Positions 22,523 to 33,870 of a DNA stretch of 64,000 nucleotides are shown in pieces. The translations under genes and the position numbers were made by a program. The first letter of the stretch is position 1; every line of letters begins with the position of its first letter. The notes under the pieces were generated by a model, which made no database searches, was not told where the DNA came from, and was given only the letters and a program-made list of their open reading frames with translations. The DNA comes from Ceratotherium simum simum (lineage: Eukaryota > Chordata > Mammalia > Perissodactyla > Rhinocerotidae). The DNA is taken from positions 2,516,373 through 2,580,372 of the forward strand of contig NW_004454178.1 of NCBI RefSeq assembly GCF_000283155.1, read 5' to 3'.

Positions 22523-23013
22523 TGTGGTGGGCTAAAAAAAGTTCCCTCTCTACTTGCAAAAATATCCATGTCCTAATCCCTGGAATCCATGAATTTTACC
22601 TCACATAGAAGAAAACAGATCTCTGCAGATGTGCTTAAGTGAAAGATCTTGACATGGGAAGATCATCCTGGATTATCTAGGTGGATCCTGAATACAATCA
22701 CATGTATCGTCATAAGACGGAGACAGAGGGAGAATTTATGCACACACAGGGGAAAAAGTGACTTGAAGATGGAAGGAGAGCATTGAAGTGAAGCAGCCAC
22801 AAGCCAAAGAATGCCAGCAGAAGATGACAGAAGCAAGGAACGCACTTCCCCTACAGCCACCTGGGGAAGGATGTCCCTGTGGACACTTTGATTTCAGCCC
22901 AGTGATTCTGAATCCAGATTTCTGGCCTCCAGAATGACGAGAGATTAAATTTCATTTGTTTTAAGCCACTAGTTTGTGGCAAATTGTCACAGCAGCCAGA
23001 GGAAATGAATATA
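22523..23013 (+). repeat. MLT1 solo LTR (ERVL-MaLR), nearly full length
   Basis: A ~490-bp unit beginning TGTGGTGGGC. Landmarks include 'aaatatccatgtcctaatcc' (22560), 'tggattatctaggtggatcc' (22669), 'atttctggcctccagaatg' (22919) and 'ttttaagccactagtttgtg' (22960), then 'agcagccagaggaaatgaat'. This is the younger MLT1 layout. No matching 5-bp duplication is visible at the chosen edges. Confidence 0.85.
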
Positions 23014-23340
23014 TATGGAAATAAATCATCCTGAATTTCCTCAGTGCTCCTGAAAAAAAAAAAGGATCAGCCTTCCGGGCATGGAAATATATACAATATG
23101 AAGTTAGAGAATATTTGCCTCCATTTCTCCTAGAAACATTTTACTTTCACATACCAAGAGGATTCAATCTTGACATTTGTCAAGTTAAATGCTCTGATCT
23201 AAAGGATACTAAAACTTTTTTATTTCCCTGAGGGTCACACATTTACAGCCTGGACTAGGCTCCTAGGTTACACTCACAAGGAGACAGGAGCATGGGAGTT
23301 CTAGCTCCCTACACATATTTCAAGGAATGAGGGCCAGGAC

Positions 23341-23440
23341 TTGGTATCGTAGGAAATCCCTGACCAAAGGTTATCAGTTGATTCTGAGTCTGAAAACTAT
23401 GATGGTACATAAATATGAAAGCGAACTGAAGATAGAGACA
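23341..23440 (+). repeat. Dispersed repeat, copy 1 (partner at 24966)
   Basis: About 85-100 bp closely match 24966-25065 in the same orientation: TTGGTATCGTAGGAAAT against TCGGTATAGTAGGAAAT, then CCTGACCAAAGG against CCTGACCAACGG, and 'ctatgatggtacataaatat' against 'ctatgatgatacacaaatat'. I cannot place it in a named family. Confidence 0.75.
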
Positions 23441-23849
23441 TCTCTAAAAGCCATGAAATAAAAGCCAGAGATAGAAAGGCTCTCTGTCTAGCCATGGGGA
23501 GATCTGACTGCTGGAGTGGATCCTCAGTTACAGTAGGAACCTAGGATCTTTCTCATTTTGTCTCCAAGGAGCAAAAGATTTTTTCCTCCTTAGGAAGGGT
23601 ATGGGACAGCTGCCTCTTTCCAGGAGATAAGGGGCAAAAGTCCATTTCCCTGACCTGCCCTCTTGTGAAATATCTGGCCACTTGTGAAAGAGATTTTTTT
23701 CATCTGGCTATTATTACGTTGCCCAAGGGATAAGGACTGAAACAGGAGGGCGCAGACTCAGTTATTATTAGGAAAATAATCTCTCTCTAATCTAGAACAT
23801 CTCATGTAAGCACTGAGGATAAAATTAGTAAAGATACGTATTAAAAACT

Positions 23850-24035
23850 GAACACCTATGTTCTAAGCATTTTCCCAACCCTAGGCACATACTATTATTA
23901 TCATTTGCATTTTACAAATGAGAGAAACAGGTTTTGAGAGTTTAATTTTATTAGAATTACATGACTATTAAGTGGTGCAGCCAAGATTACCTGCAAGATA
24001 TATTTGGCTCCAAAGCTCATGTTTTGAAGCATGGA
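23850..24035 (-). repeat. MIR SINE, antisense
   Basis: 'atcatttgcattttacaaat' and 'gagagaaacaggttttgag', then 'acatgactattaagtggtgc' and 'ggctccaaagctcatg', follow MIR in reverse order. Confidence 0.7.
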
Positions 24036-24039
24036 TTTA

Positions 24040-24520
24040 ATGATTGACCTCAGGGAGTGAGGTAGAAGGAAACAGTCTAGGCTGACTCCAAATTTAGGAC
24101 TTGGGCTCTTGTGTATGGTCGTTACATTTACCAAGGAGTGTATAGGAACTTAAAATCTTCTAATCGGGGAAGACGATATGCTCAATTTCTGGCATGTTGA
24201 ATTTGATGCACCATGAAAAAAGCCAAGTAAAATTGTTACATAATTAGATAGAACAGTGATGAAGATGTAAATTTTTGAGCTATTGGCATGTAGGCGGTAA
24301 GTGAAGCTCTGGTTTGGATGACCTTCCCAGGAAGACTGTGGTGAGTGAGGGGAACTGAGGGGGAAACATTAAATGCACGGATGGAAGAAGAGTTGATGTG
24401 AAGAAGCCAGAGAAGAAGGTGGGATGACAAGACAGAGTAGTACCAAGGAATTAAAAGGGAACATCCAAGGAGAAGAAAGTCGTAGAAGAATGGGGAAGAG
24501 AGAAATGGGAAGTTAGGTCA
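24040..24520 (-). repeat. L2 LINE, antisense, internal 3' segment
   Basis: 'ctaggctgactccaaattta' near 24076, 'gcatgttgaatttgatgca' near 24192 and 'gagctattggcatgtaggc' near 24277 follow the antisense L2 3' region in order. Two minus-strand frames here are by-products. Confidence 0.6.
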
Positions 24521-24794
24521 TGAATATGGAAAGGCAAAACAGTATGGTGATAAGAACTTGAGACAGGACAGATGACTGGAAAGAATCACAACTGAGATGC
24601 ATTATCTTATATATTCTGTGGGGATATTTTCCATTTGTCTTTTTATTATTAATGAAGAAAGCAAGTGAGCAGCAAAATACATTTTATGTCTATCATATTA
24701 TTTGAAAACATTTGATCTGATAATACAAATATTGTATGCAATTTAAAGGAAAAAGGTGGTGCTTATACAGAGGAATAAGTCCAACAACTAAAAG

Positions 24795-24985
24795 ACACCC
24801 ATGTTCAAATCTCTGCTTACCACTCAGTATTGTTACCAATTTGGGCAAGTTATTTGTCTTCTCTGAAATTCACTCTCTTTATTTGTATGATGCAAATAAT
24901 AATATCAACCTCACAAGGTTACCGTGAAGCTTGAGTAAGTAATGTATATAAAAAGCGCAGTGCTCGGTATAGTAGGAAATACCTG
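24795..24985 (+). repeat. MIR SINE, sense
   Basis: 'tgttcaaatctctgcttacc', 'accaatttgggcaagttatt', 'aatatcaacctcacaaggtt' and 'gtatataaaaagcgcagtgc' give an almost complete MIR order. Confidence 0.8.
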
Positions 24986-25065
24986 ACCAACGGATATCAG
25001 TGGAATCTGAATCTGAAAGGCTATGATGATACACAAATATAAAAGTCAATTGAAAAATACAAAAA
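24966..25065 (+). repeat. Dispersed repeat, copy 2 (partner at 23341)
   Basis: This is the second copy of the unnamed ~85-100 bp segment. Its left edge overlaps the 3' end of the MIR at 24795-24985, which raises the possibility that the unit is MIR 3' end plus adjoining DNA. Confidence 0.7.
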
Positions 25066-25379
25066 ATAATACACTCACTGCCGCATTACCTCTTGGTTTG
25101 TTAGTGTCTATTGCTATAGTCTTAATTTTGGTTTGCATTTTTATGGGGCATCAAGGGGAAAATAATATTACCACTTCCAAAACTTAGACTAAAACTAAAC
25201 TACAAGCTGCTCTGTTGACAGCTTAGGTTCTACTGAAAATTAATCACCTGAAAAGAATTAAGAAAATGAAATGAAATTGTAGGATTAAATGGTTTATTCA
25301 AGTTAAGGTTCCAGACAATAAATAACAATTGAAAATAGCAAATGTGTATATTTTGAGGTGTTTATAATAATATAAGTTT

Positions 25380-26050
25380 TTGAATACCTCGTATGTCATA
25401 TTATGTGATAGATGAATGGGAAATATAAAAATTGAAAAGTAACAGTTTTTTCCCATGAGGAGAAACAATAAGTATAAAAATGACTAAAATATATGACAAC
25501 ATATCATGATCACCATAATATAAATCATAAAGGGATATGGGGGTTCCTAAAAAAGAGAAAGATATTATACTTGATTGAGAATTCTAGGTAGAGCTGGTGG
25601 CATCTGACTTGTACTTTGATTTATAATATCAACAGTCAGAGAAAGGAGGGAAGGGTATTTTAAGACAGGGAGAACATGAACAACAGCCCTGAGGTCAGAA
25701 TGGCTGGGACACATTCAGGAGACAGTGAGCAATGCGGCTTGGTTAGAATATATGGAACTTTGGTGGGAGTCATGAACGTAAAAGCTGGAAAGTTACAACA
25801 GGGACATAGTTTGGAAGATCACGAGTGTTCAACAAAGAAATGTGTACTTCATTTGGGAGCAAAGGAGAATCACTGGGGTATTTTGGGTAGAGGAATGTTT
25901 GGAACAGAGTTAAACTTGAGGAAGACTAATTTGAAGAGAAGGGTTGATTAGGTTGATGAGTGGCAACATGTAGGACCAATGGTTGGAAGACTATTCAAGG
26001 CTAAAGGCAAATCCTAGTCTACATAAGAGTAGAGAGGGATAATTTCTCTT
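25380..26050 (-). repeat. L2 LINE, antisense, diverged
   Basis: 'aacatgaacaacagccctga' with 'ggtcagaatggctgggac' near 25674-25710 matches the antisense L2 segment that normally reads 'gcaaaggccctgaggcagga'. Further positions continue in the same order. The 91-codon frame at 25676-25951 lies within it and is not a gene. Confidence 0.55.
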
Positions 26051-26079
26051 TAGAAGTAATTTAGCTAATAAATAAGGAA

Positions 26080-26427
26080 GAATTAGAATATCACTATTTT
26101 GCAACTCCTAATGAATCAATGGATTTGATCACCAATGGTTACTAACATCACAAAAAGATAAGCAATCAGATATTATATTGAATGATGGAAGAATACAACA
26201 TCATCTATGAACTTGTCTTGCAAAAAAAAAAAAAAGAAACTGAATCTTTGTCTCTAGATCCAACTAACAGTTTAGAAGAAATACACAGAGCAGAGGAATA
26301 TGTTAAACCACACAGTAATGAGAAAGTCAACAAAAGTAAAGCCGTAGGAAACACAAGTCCAACAATCCAGTTTCTTCAACAAATAAATTACAAAGAAAGG
26401 AAGAGGGTAGGGAGGGATAAACCTATA
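26080..26427 (+). repeat. Old L1 (L1ME-like) 3' region, left part
   Basis: 'caactcctaatgaatcaatg' and 'ccaactaacagtttagaaga', then 'gaaatacacagagcagagg' and 'aaggaagagggtagggaggg', resemble the L1ME 3' UTR. It ends exactly at the duplicated target CTATA (26423-26427) of the LTR that follows. Confidence 0.65.
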
Positions 26428-26764
26428 TGTGATGGTTAATTTTATGGGTAACTTTCCTGGGCCATGGTGCCCACATGTTTGGTCAAATATCATTCTAGAT
26501 GTTTCTGTAAAGGTGTTTTTAAAACAAGATTAAAATTGGCAAACTTTGAATAAAGCAGATTATCCTCCATAATGTGGGCGGACCTCATCCAATCAGTTGA
26601 AGGCCTTAGTAGAACAAAGACTGACCTCTTCCAAGCAAGAAGGAATTCTGCCAGCAGACTGCCTTTGGACTCTAACTGCAACTCTTCCTTGGGTCTCCAG
26701 CTTGCTGGCCTACCCTGCAGATTTGGACTTACCAAGCCTCCACAATCGTGTGAGCCAATTCCTT

Positions 26765-26834
<70 letters not shown>

Positions 26835-26875
26835 TCCTGTTGGTTTTCTTTCTCTAGAGAACCCTGACTAATATA
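26428..26875 (+). mobile_element. ERVL-type solo LTR (MLT2/LTR33-like)
   Basis: The unit begins TGTGATGGTTAATTTTATGG and contains 'aataatgtgggcgg'-like and 'cctcatccaatcagttgaag' blocks, 'gtgtgagccaattccttaaa', a CT/TA/CA-rich stretch and the ending 'ctagagaaccctgactaata'. This is the hallmark of ERVL LTRs. A perfect 5-bp duplication CTATA flanks it (26423-26427 and 26876-26880). No internal retroviral sequence is present. It sits inside an older L1 3' UTR. Confidence 0.93.
26770..26835. repeat. (CT)n(TA)n(CA)n microsatellite in the LTR
   Basis: Consecutive CT, TA and CA tracts run between the 'aattccttaaaat' end and 'catcctgttggttttc' of the ERVL LTR. They probably expanded from the short CT/TA run present in family members. 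Confidence 0.95.
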
Positions 26876-27215
26876 CTATAGATGAAAAGAGATTTAAAAT
26901 ATACACCAAAGGAAAAAAAAAGGTAAACATAAATTACAGTGTTTAGAGATGCTCACTTGTGCTATAAAATTGTAAAGGAAAGCAAAGTGATTATCATAAA
27001 AGTCAAATGAGTGGTTAACTACGGTGTTTCTGAAAGAGACGGTTACGAAGGGGATGGGACAACTGAAAACAGCTACTCAGGTGCTGGCAAAATTTTATTT
27101 CTTGACCTGGGTGATGGTGACAAGGGTATTTATCCTACAAAAATTTATTAAGCTATGCATGTGTCTTGTGTAGTTTTTCTTTATTTGTTTTAGATTTTAT
27201 AATAAAAAAGCAAAA
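26876..27215 (+). repeat. Old L1 (L1ME-like) 3' region, right part
   Basis: The sequence resumes after the LTR with 'gatgaaaagagatttaaaat', then 'cataaaagtcaaatgagtgg', 'tatttcttgacctgggtgat' and 'ggtgacaagggtatttatcc', ending in an 'ataataaaaaagcaaaag' tail. This is the standard L1M 3' terminus. Confidence 0.75.
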
Positions 27216-28089
27216 GAGACTAGAGGAGAAGGATAATAGTAGTCACTAGCTACTAGTAATAGCTAACTCAAATCAGAGAAAAATTGCCTTGGAAACCATA
27301 AATTCACTAAGGGTTTTAAGTATTAAAGTTCAAAAGCAACATTTACCGCATAACATTTCCCTTTGCCTCTGTGCAACAACTGGGCTATTATTTATTAGAA
27401 TAAAAGAAGATACTATAACAGCTAAACAACTTTCTGCATAATAGTTGTCACTGAATAAATTCAAAGGACTACTTGGAGGTATGAGAAAGCAGCTCACCAC
27501 TGGCAGGCTAGAAGTAGTAAATCAGCTAGGAAAGGTCCCTTGAGCAGTCCAAGCAACAACACCCCTTGGCTCCTGAATTCTTGGCACTTACTGCCAACGG
27601 GAAGCCAGATCTGCTGTCCAGTTTCTACATATGCACACTCAGCCAAATAAGGAGATGCCAACCATATTCACGGGGTCACTAGAAAACAGCCCATAAAAGC
27701 TACAGGGTGAGAACTGAAGAAGATACTAGGGACATGACATTATCAATCCCAGAGCCATTATCTATACCAGCAGTAGCCAATATCCTACAGTTAAGAAACA
27801 TAACTTACTGAATCCCTTAAGGATTCCTAAATTAATATTTGAATAGCTGGGACGTGGTATCAAGTGAAGAATGATCATACAGCTTAATGTTCCAATGTTA
27901 AAAGACAGATCTGAAGTTCCAGATGTATGTTGGCTATTTCTACTGGAATGTGTCAAGAGCACCTACAAATGTATGTCTTCAAAAGGAATCGCATATTGTT
28001 CCTCCAAAACAAGGTTTCCTCCTAACAACCTTATCTCTATTCATGGCATGATCTCCATCTGAATTTCCAGGAACAAAGTCACCTTCTTC
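27216..28089. other. 0.9 kb unassigned DNA
   Basis: No gene, RNA or repeat is recognised. Two short frames overlap on opposite strands near 27762-28062 without a known domain. Confidence 0.4.
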
Positions 28090-28538
28090 CTCCTCTCCCT
28101 TCATCTCCAATCACAGGCCAAGTTCATTTGTGTGAATATATCTATTCACGTCTCTAAATTCTTGCTTTCAACATCCTAATTCGAGCTCTTACACCTCTTG
28201 TGTGGACTAACTCTTCACAACACTATTTTATCTCTTTTAACTCCTCTTATAAAATATTATCACATTAAATATTCTCATATGTACTAATGATAACATCTTT
28301 CTCTTTCACAAACAAAATTAAAACCAGGGAAAAGCATCTTCACATGTGCATTATCCACAGCATAATATTAACACTCCTCAGGTTGGTAATTTAAACCTTC
28401 TTCATGCTTCCCCAACCCATGTCTGGTTTTGTCTGTCTAATCTCATTTCCCTACCCTTCAATCATTCACTTGGGCCTCCTCCTGTATATATGCCATAATT
28501 TATCATCTTATCCCTTTGATCTAGTTACTCCTCTAACC
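28090..28538 (+). repeat. L2 LINE 3' region, left of MER5A
   Basis: Pyrimidine-rich sense-strand L2 text: 'tggtttttgtctgtc'-like blocks and 'tcattcacttgggcctcctc' near 28463. It continues after the MER5A insertion. Confidence 0.6.
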
Positions 28539-28723
28539 CAGTGCTTCTCAAACTTCAGCATCAGACTCATTTGGGAGACCGATGATAACACAGATGGCTA
28601 AGCATCAGCCTCAGATTTTCTGATTCAGTGAGTCTGGGGTGGGCTCTAAAAATTTACATTTCTAACACTTTTCCAGGGGCTGCCGATGCTGGTGGTCTGT
28701 GGATCAAGTTTTGAGAACCACTG
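28539..28723 (+). mobile_element. MER5A MITE (hAT-Charlie), full length
   Basis: The 185-bp unit has inverted ends CAGTGCTTCTCAAACTT and its partner reading CAGTGGTTCTCAAAACTTG from the other side. The middle 'ctgattcagtgagtctgggg' and 'tttccaggggctgccgatgc' is classic MER5A. The expected 8-bp duplication is degraded (CTCTAACC against CTGAACTA). It splits an L2. Confidence 0.92.
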
Positions 28724-29015
28724 CTGAACTAAATATGTTCCCTCTATCTCTATTTCTGCAATAAACCCATCACTTCAGGCTTCATTCATTATCACTTCCT
28801 CCTATCTCTGGGTAATTGCCCCTAATCCACAGACATCAAGACACTTCTCTTTTCTCTGAATGCTCATAGTGTCATATCTCTTTCTTTCTTATAGCACTTA
28901 AGATAGCCCATTTTTCATATATTAATGTGGCAGAATTTAATTGTCCCACTCTTTGAAGGCAGTAGCCACATTGAAAATTTCTAAATTACAAATCCACAGT
29001 GCAGAGTATGACGTC
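28724..29015 (+). repeat. L2 LINE 3' end, right of MER5A
   Basis: 'ttcttatagcacttaagata' near 28887 and 'tctttgaaggcagtagccac' near 28951, then a weak terminus 'cacagtgcagagtatga', complete the L2 begun at 28090. Confidence 0.65.
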
Positions 29016-29019
29016 TTAC

Positions 29020-29218
29020 CTACGATTCATAAAATAAATGTTTTCTGACTGGTAAATACATACATCTGAAAGTGGATATAATGATGCTACCAAAAATACC
29101 CACCGGCAGATGAACTGGCAAAAGTAATACAAGGCTGTCTTTTGGTGCAAAGCTTGGTTTCCACTTTGCATGGGTCCATGCCCTGCCAATGAATCTAGGA
29201 CTCCTGCTATGCTTCCAT
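29020..29218 (-). other. Candidate exon (199 nt) on minus strand
   Basis: On the minus strand an acceptor-like 'ttattggttccaacag' ends at 29219 and a donor GTAGgtaaga-like CGTAG|gtaagac begins at 29019. The interval is open in two frames. The frame entered in phase 1 reads GSIAGVLDSLAGHG and continues to the donor. No family is recognised. Splice-like pairs arise often by chance in DNA of this composition, so this is only a candidate. Confidence 0.2.
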
Positions 29219-30404
29219 CTGTTGGAACCAATAACAATATTTTGGGGCAAAATATTGGGGCAAAATATTTAAGCAGTTCAATTAAAGTATTTTATCATCT
29301 GATGACAAAAGAAAGAGAAGGCGGCATTTGCTGTCCAAATATCATCTATTTAACTCTGTTTTCTCCTTTCTTCAGAAGTAGGGTAAATTTTAGAGCAGAG
29401 TGATCTTGAGTAAGAAGTCTCAGGGCCTAAAGGGAAACGCAGAACGAGGTGGCAGGCAATGGGCATGCTCAAGTGTGGCATCACCGGCTGTCTCTGCCAA
29501 AAAACACTTGACACTTGAACAAATATATGATCCGTCTGCCATCACTGGAGCTGATTTAACCCTTTATTTCTTTTTTTTAAAGTCCCACTCAACTACTGTG
29601 TAAAGCATTTGATCTTCATGTTTTTTCTTTTGCTATCTTTAGGGAATTGGCGTGATATCCTAGAAGACTGGCCTGGGAATGAGGAGACCTGTGTCCTATT
29701 TTTTGTTGTTGCCTCTACTTAGCTGGTGAAATACTTTATTAGGCTTCACAATCTCTACCCATCAAAAGATAGGGAGGGATATGTTCTGTTTATCTCTGGC
29801 ACTTCATAAATCTATTCCTCTCCTGAGAGGAGGAGCCTCCACAGTGCAATAAGGTAACATATCATTGTCCTGAAAGGTTTAATGAAACTTTTGAAACCTA
29901 GTTTTTATTTGAGTCAGGAATAGCATGCTCATTATTTATATTATGACTTTGTATATTTAGTTCATCAACTGCCATTTCTATTATTCAATCCGCTCCATGT
30001 ATCAGCATGATATGACTGCTCAACGCAGTTAAGTGGGACACACAACTGCCAGTCAATTGGTTCACCACTTACACACCTATAATGGGCTATATCTCGTTCA
30101 TTCTAAATAGCACTACTTTCATTGTCACTATTCCATTAAGAGGTCATAGGAGCATGGGCGATTGAACACCACTTTGAACTTAGAACAAAGCTCAGTGGCA
30201 TATTTCAAATGCAATGGTAAAATAATAAGAAAGAGAGACTTGATACGAAAAGGTGAAACTACAAGATGGAAAAAAGCCATGTTGAGAACATACATGTATG
30301 AATCATAAGAGATCAATGTTATTCTCGTAGTTTCAACTGCTCATTGAAACTACATTCCCTTACTCTCCTGCATTCATTCTTAATGTTTTACAGCATTTGA
30401 AGGT
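29219..30404. other. 1.2 kb unassigned DNA
   Basis: A 13-bp unit TTGGGGCAAAATA occurs twice in tandem at 29242-29267. No gene or known repeat is otherwise recognised. Confidence 0.4.
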
Positions 30405-30570
30405 AGGATAGAATTAATACAGCACTAGTGCTTCAAATATTTCTAGATGAGGAACCTGAGGTTCAGAAATGGTGAAGAACTTGTTTACTGTCATTCATGG
30501 GGTGAGAGAATCAGCGCTGGAAACTACTTTTTTCCTTACGAACCAGCATCTCCTCTCTGGAAGTGTTGGC
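30405..30570 (-). repeat. MIR SINE, antisense, diverged
   Basis: 'agatgaggaacctgaggttc' near 30445, then 'aagaacttgtttactgtcat' and 'gagaatcagcgctggaaact', follow MIR in reverse order. Confidence 0.6.
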
Positions 30571-30834
30571 ATGTTTGTGGGCAAGGAGATACATAATCAT
30601 GTTTACGTATCCCATGAGAAAAGGAGATGTTTATTAAGTAACCTTGTGTCTCCCACAATCTTCAATATATCACCTTTCATAATACGTTTAGGGAAAACTT
30701 GTTGAATAGACATTACTTTAGGATCATTTGTTCTGAAAAATTGTCACATCATTGGTGACGGCCTTCTAACGAAGTTGTGAGACCTAGATATTATCAATGA
30801 TTAAAATTCACGTAAGTTTTAAATTCATGGTCAA

Positions 30835-33415
30835 ATGGAGGAGCAGTGACAGGATTTACCCTCCCACTTGAAACAAGTGAAACATTGGACAAAATATATC
30901 AAACAATGGTACTCAGGACATTGAATATCAAGCAATTAAGGAAAATGATCCCCAAGAGAAGGGTAACAAATAAAGTGAGCCCCAAGATTCCTCCAGCCTA
31001 CTGTTTGGAGTAAGCTTCCGGGCCATGGTGCAGGAAGAGGAAACCCTGGTGGAGACGAGTTGGGTTGAGGAGACAGATCTGGGAGCATGAGGATGACAAG
31101 GCGACAAGAGTTACCGCGCAGTGTAGACAGAGAGGAGAGAGCTGCCTACAGAGAATCCTGAGGACTGCAGACTGTTCCTCATTGAGGATTCATTGGAATA
31201 CTGATCAGCACATGGTGTGAAGAGACTATCCAAGGCCAGATAGAGAACCATCCCGAATGACTATAGGGAACTGTGCCTGAATCTCACATAAACTCTGAAT
31301 AGTTCCTGTTCTCAATAGCCAGAGTAGAAAACTTCACAATTCAAGAAGCATTAAAGAACTAAGAAGCCTCATGCCTCAGTAAAGGGAAAAATTAACCCTA
31401 GCCTAATGTAGTTCTGATCTGACCTAACAGGGCTTAAAGCAAGAGCTGAAAGGATCAAACTGTTTCCAAGTAACTTAACAGCATTCCAGAACAAAGCTCG
31501 AGAATATTTATGGGAATAAAAATAGTATAGCTCTTAACAAGCTAAAATTCCTGTTCTGGTATCCAATCAAAGACCACAATGGATACAAAGAAGCAGAAAA
31601 ATAAAAGTTATACTGAGGGAAAAAAATAATTTAATTAAAACTGACCCAGAAATGATACATATTTTATTTGTAGACAATGACATTTAAACTGTTATTATGA
31701 CTGTATTCCATATGTTTAAGAAGCAAGAGACATAGAAGATATAAAAAAGACACAAATTGACTTCTAGAGAGAAAGCCAAAACATCTGGGACAAAAAATCT
31801 GTTGGATGAAATTAAAAGTAGATTGATATTGCAAAAGAAAAAAATAATGGACTTGAAGACAGGGAAATAACGACTATCAAAAATGAAGACTGAAAAAAAA
31901 TTAACAGAGCACCAGTGAACTGATGGACACATTGAAGCAGCCAAATCAGGTTCAATTGGCATCCCTGAGGGAGAGGGGAGAAAAGGGGTAACGGAAACAT
32001 TGTAAAGAAAGAATGGTCAAAATTTTTCCAAATTTGAGGAAAACTATAAACCCAGAGATCCAATAGTTGCAATGAGCTCCAAGCTCAGGAAACATGAATT
32101 AAACAAGGCCATAATCATAATTAAATTGCTTAAAATGAATATTAAAGATAAAATCATAAAAAACAGCCAGAGAAAAAAGACACATAGATACATACACATA
32201 CCCATACACATATACGTAGGGTTAAGGAGGACAGCACCTTTCTTGTTGGTAACAATGTAAGTGAGAAGACAGAAGGCAACATCTTTAAACTACTGAAAGA
32301 AAAAAAAAAACCTAGAATTCTTTACCCATAAAAAATCTTTAAAAACAAAGGTAAAGCAAAGACTTTAAAAAATACAAAAGCTGGAAGAATTTAAAACCAG
32401 CAGACCTCCTGCACTGCAAGAAATGTTAAAGGAACTCTTTCCAGCAAACAGAAAATGAAACCAGGTAAATATATGGATCTACACAGAGGAATTAATAAAA
32501 CTGGAAATAGTAACTACGTGGGTAATACACATGAAATTTTTTTGCTTATTATTAATATCTCTTTAAAAGATAATCAAAGATCTAAAGCAAAAATAATAAC
32601 TATTGTGGAGTTAATGTAGAAGTAAAATGAATAATAATAATACAAATGGTAGGTTGGGAAAAGGAAGTACATTATTGTAGGGTTCTACTACTGCATGTGA
32701 AGTAGTAAAAATATCACTTGAAGGTAGATTATGATAAATTAAAAATATATACTACAAACCCTACAGATACCACGAAAATAAAACCATGGAGAGCTATAGC
32801 TAATGAGCCAACAAAGGAGATAAGTGGAATCATAAAAAATATTCAGTCGATTAAAAAAAGAGAGAAAAAAATGAAAAGGAACAAAGAATACGTGGGGCAA
32901 ATAGAAGACAAACAGCAAGATGGTAGATCTAAACTCAGTCACACCGAGGATCATAGTAAATGTTCTAAATGCCTGGATAAGAAGGCAGAGGTTGTCAGGT
33001 TATAACACCTCTATATCCTGCCTATAGAACTCAATTTAAATATAAATACACAAATAATTTAAAAATTGAAGAAAAAGTTATAACTTGCTAATAATTTTAA
33101 AAAGGATAGAATAGGAGACAGATTTCAGAGCAAAGAATATTACGATGGATAAATAGTATCACTTTATAATGATAAATAGGTCAGTTCTTCAAGAAGACAT
33201 AACAATCCTAATTATTTATGTAATTAATAACAGACCTTCAAAATATGTAAAGCAAAAATCTGTAGAACAACAAGGACAAATAACAAGTCTTCAAGTATAG
33301 TTGGAGATTTCAACATCCATCTGTCAATAACTGATAGGACAAGTAAAGAGAAAATCAATAAGGACATAAAAGACTTAAACATTATCAATCAACTTGACCT
33401 AATCCCTAGGAAGAC
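30835..33415 (+). mobile_element. Old L1 (L1M) 5' half: UTR, ORF1 and ORF2 start
   Basis: A 2.6-kb eroded L1. The 5' UTR-like part runs from about 30835 ('aaacattggacaaaatatat' near 30880). An ORF1 remnant follows: near 32143-32182 it reads as a KIIKNSQRKKTH-like segment, and near 32398-32440 it encodes the equivalent of SRPALQEMLKEL. The inter-ORF region is next. Then comes the endonuclease part of ORF2, where VGDFNIHLSITDR is readable from 33300. Many stops and frameshifts make it dead. The reverse transcriptase half and the 3' end are missing here, opposite to usual 5' truncation. Confidence 0.85.
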
Positions 33416-33870
33416 TCTCTTTATTGGCACATACATCCTCACCACTGGGCAAGTTGGTCAGTCCAGTAGTGAGTACCGCATCTTGCTCAAACTGATCTAA
33501 CCAGAGTTTTCAAATATTTTGAAATCATGACTAAGCGAGGACACAGTCTCTCTCAGGATTGGCTGAAGCTAAAACGTAAGACTCAGGAGCAGCCAGCACC
33601 CATCTTTTCCATCAAGGACCAGAGTACGGGGGCAGGGGACACTATGAAAAGAGAGAAACAAGGGGAGAGAAGAGCCGATGTGATGTTTCCGGGTACTCGG
33701 GTGGCTGGTTCTCTTCCTGATACCTGCCTGTATCTCTCCTCTTTGTGCGTCGTCTTAGCCTTTTACCTTTCAAATGACTTTGTGAAATATCCCAGAAGCT
33801 GTTTCTGCTTCGGATCCCGGAGCAACACAGAACGGCATACATACCGCAAACATCAAGCCCAAATTGATGG
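33416..33870 (+). repeat. Ancient interspersed repeat, unclassified
   Basis: The phrases 'ctgatctaaccagagttttc', 'ctctcaggattggctgaagc', 'gtaagactcaggagcagcca' and 'cagcacccatcttttccatc' resemble an old mammalian LTR-like repeat that I cannot name. The 137-codon frame 33527-33940 starts inside it and shows no known domain. Confidence 0.35.
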
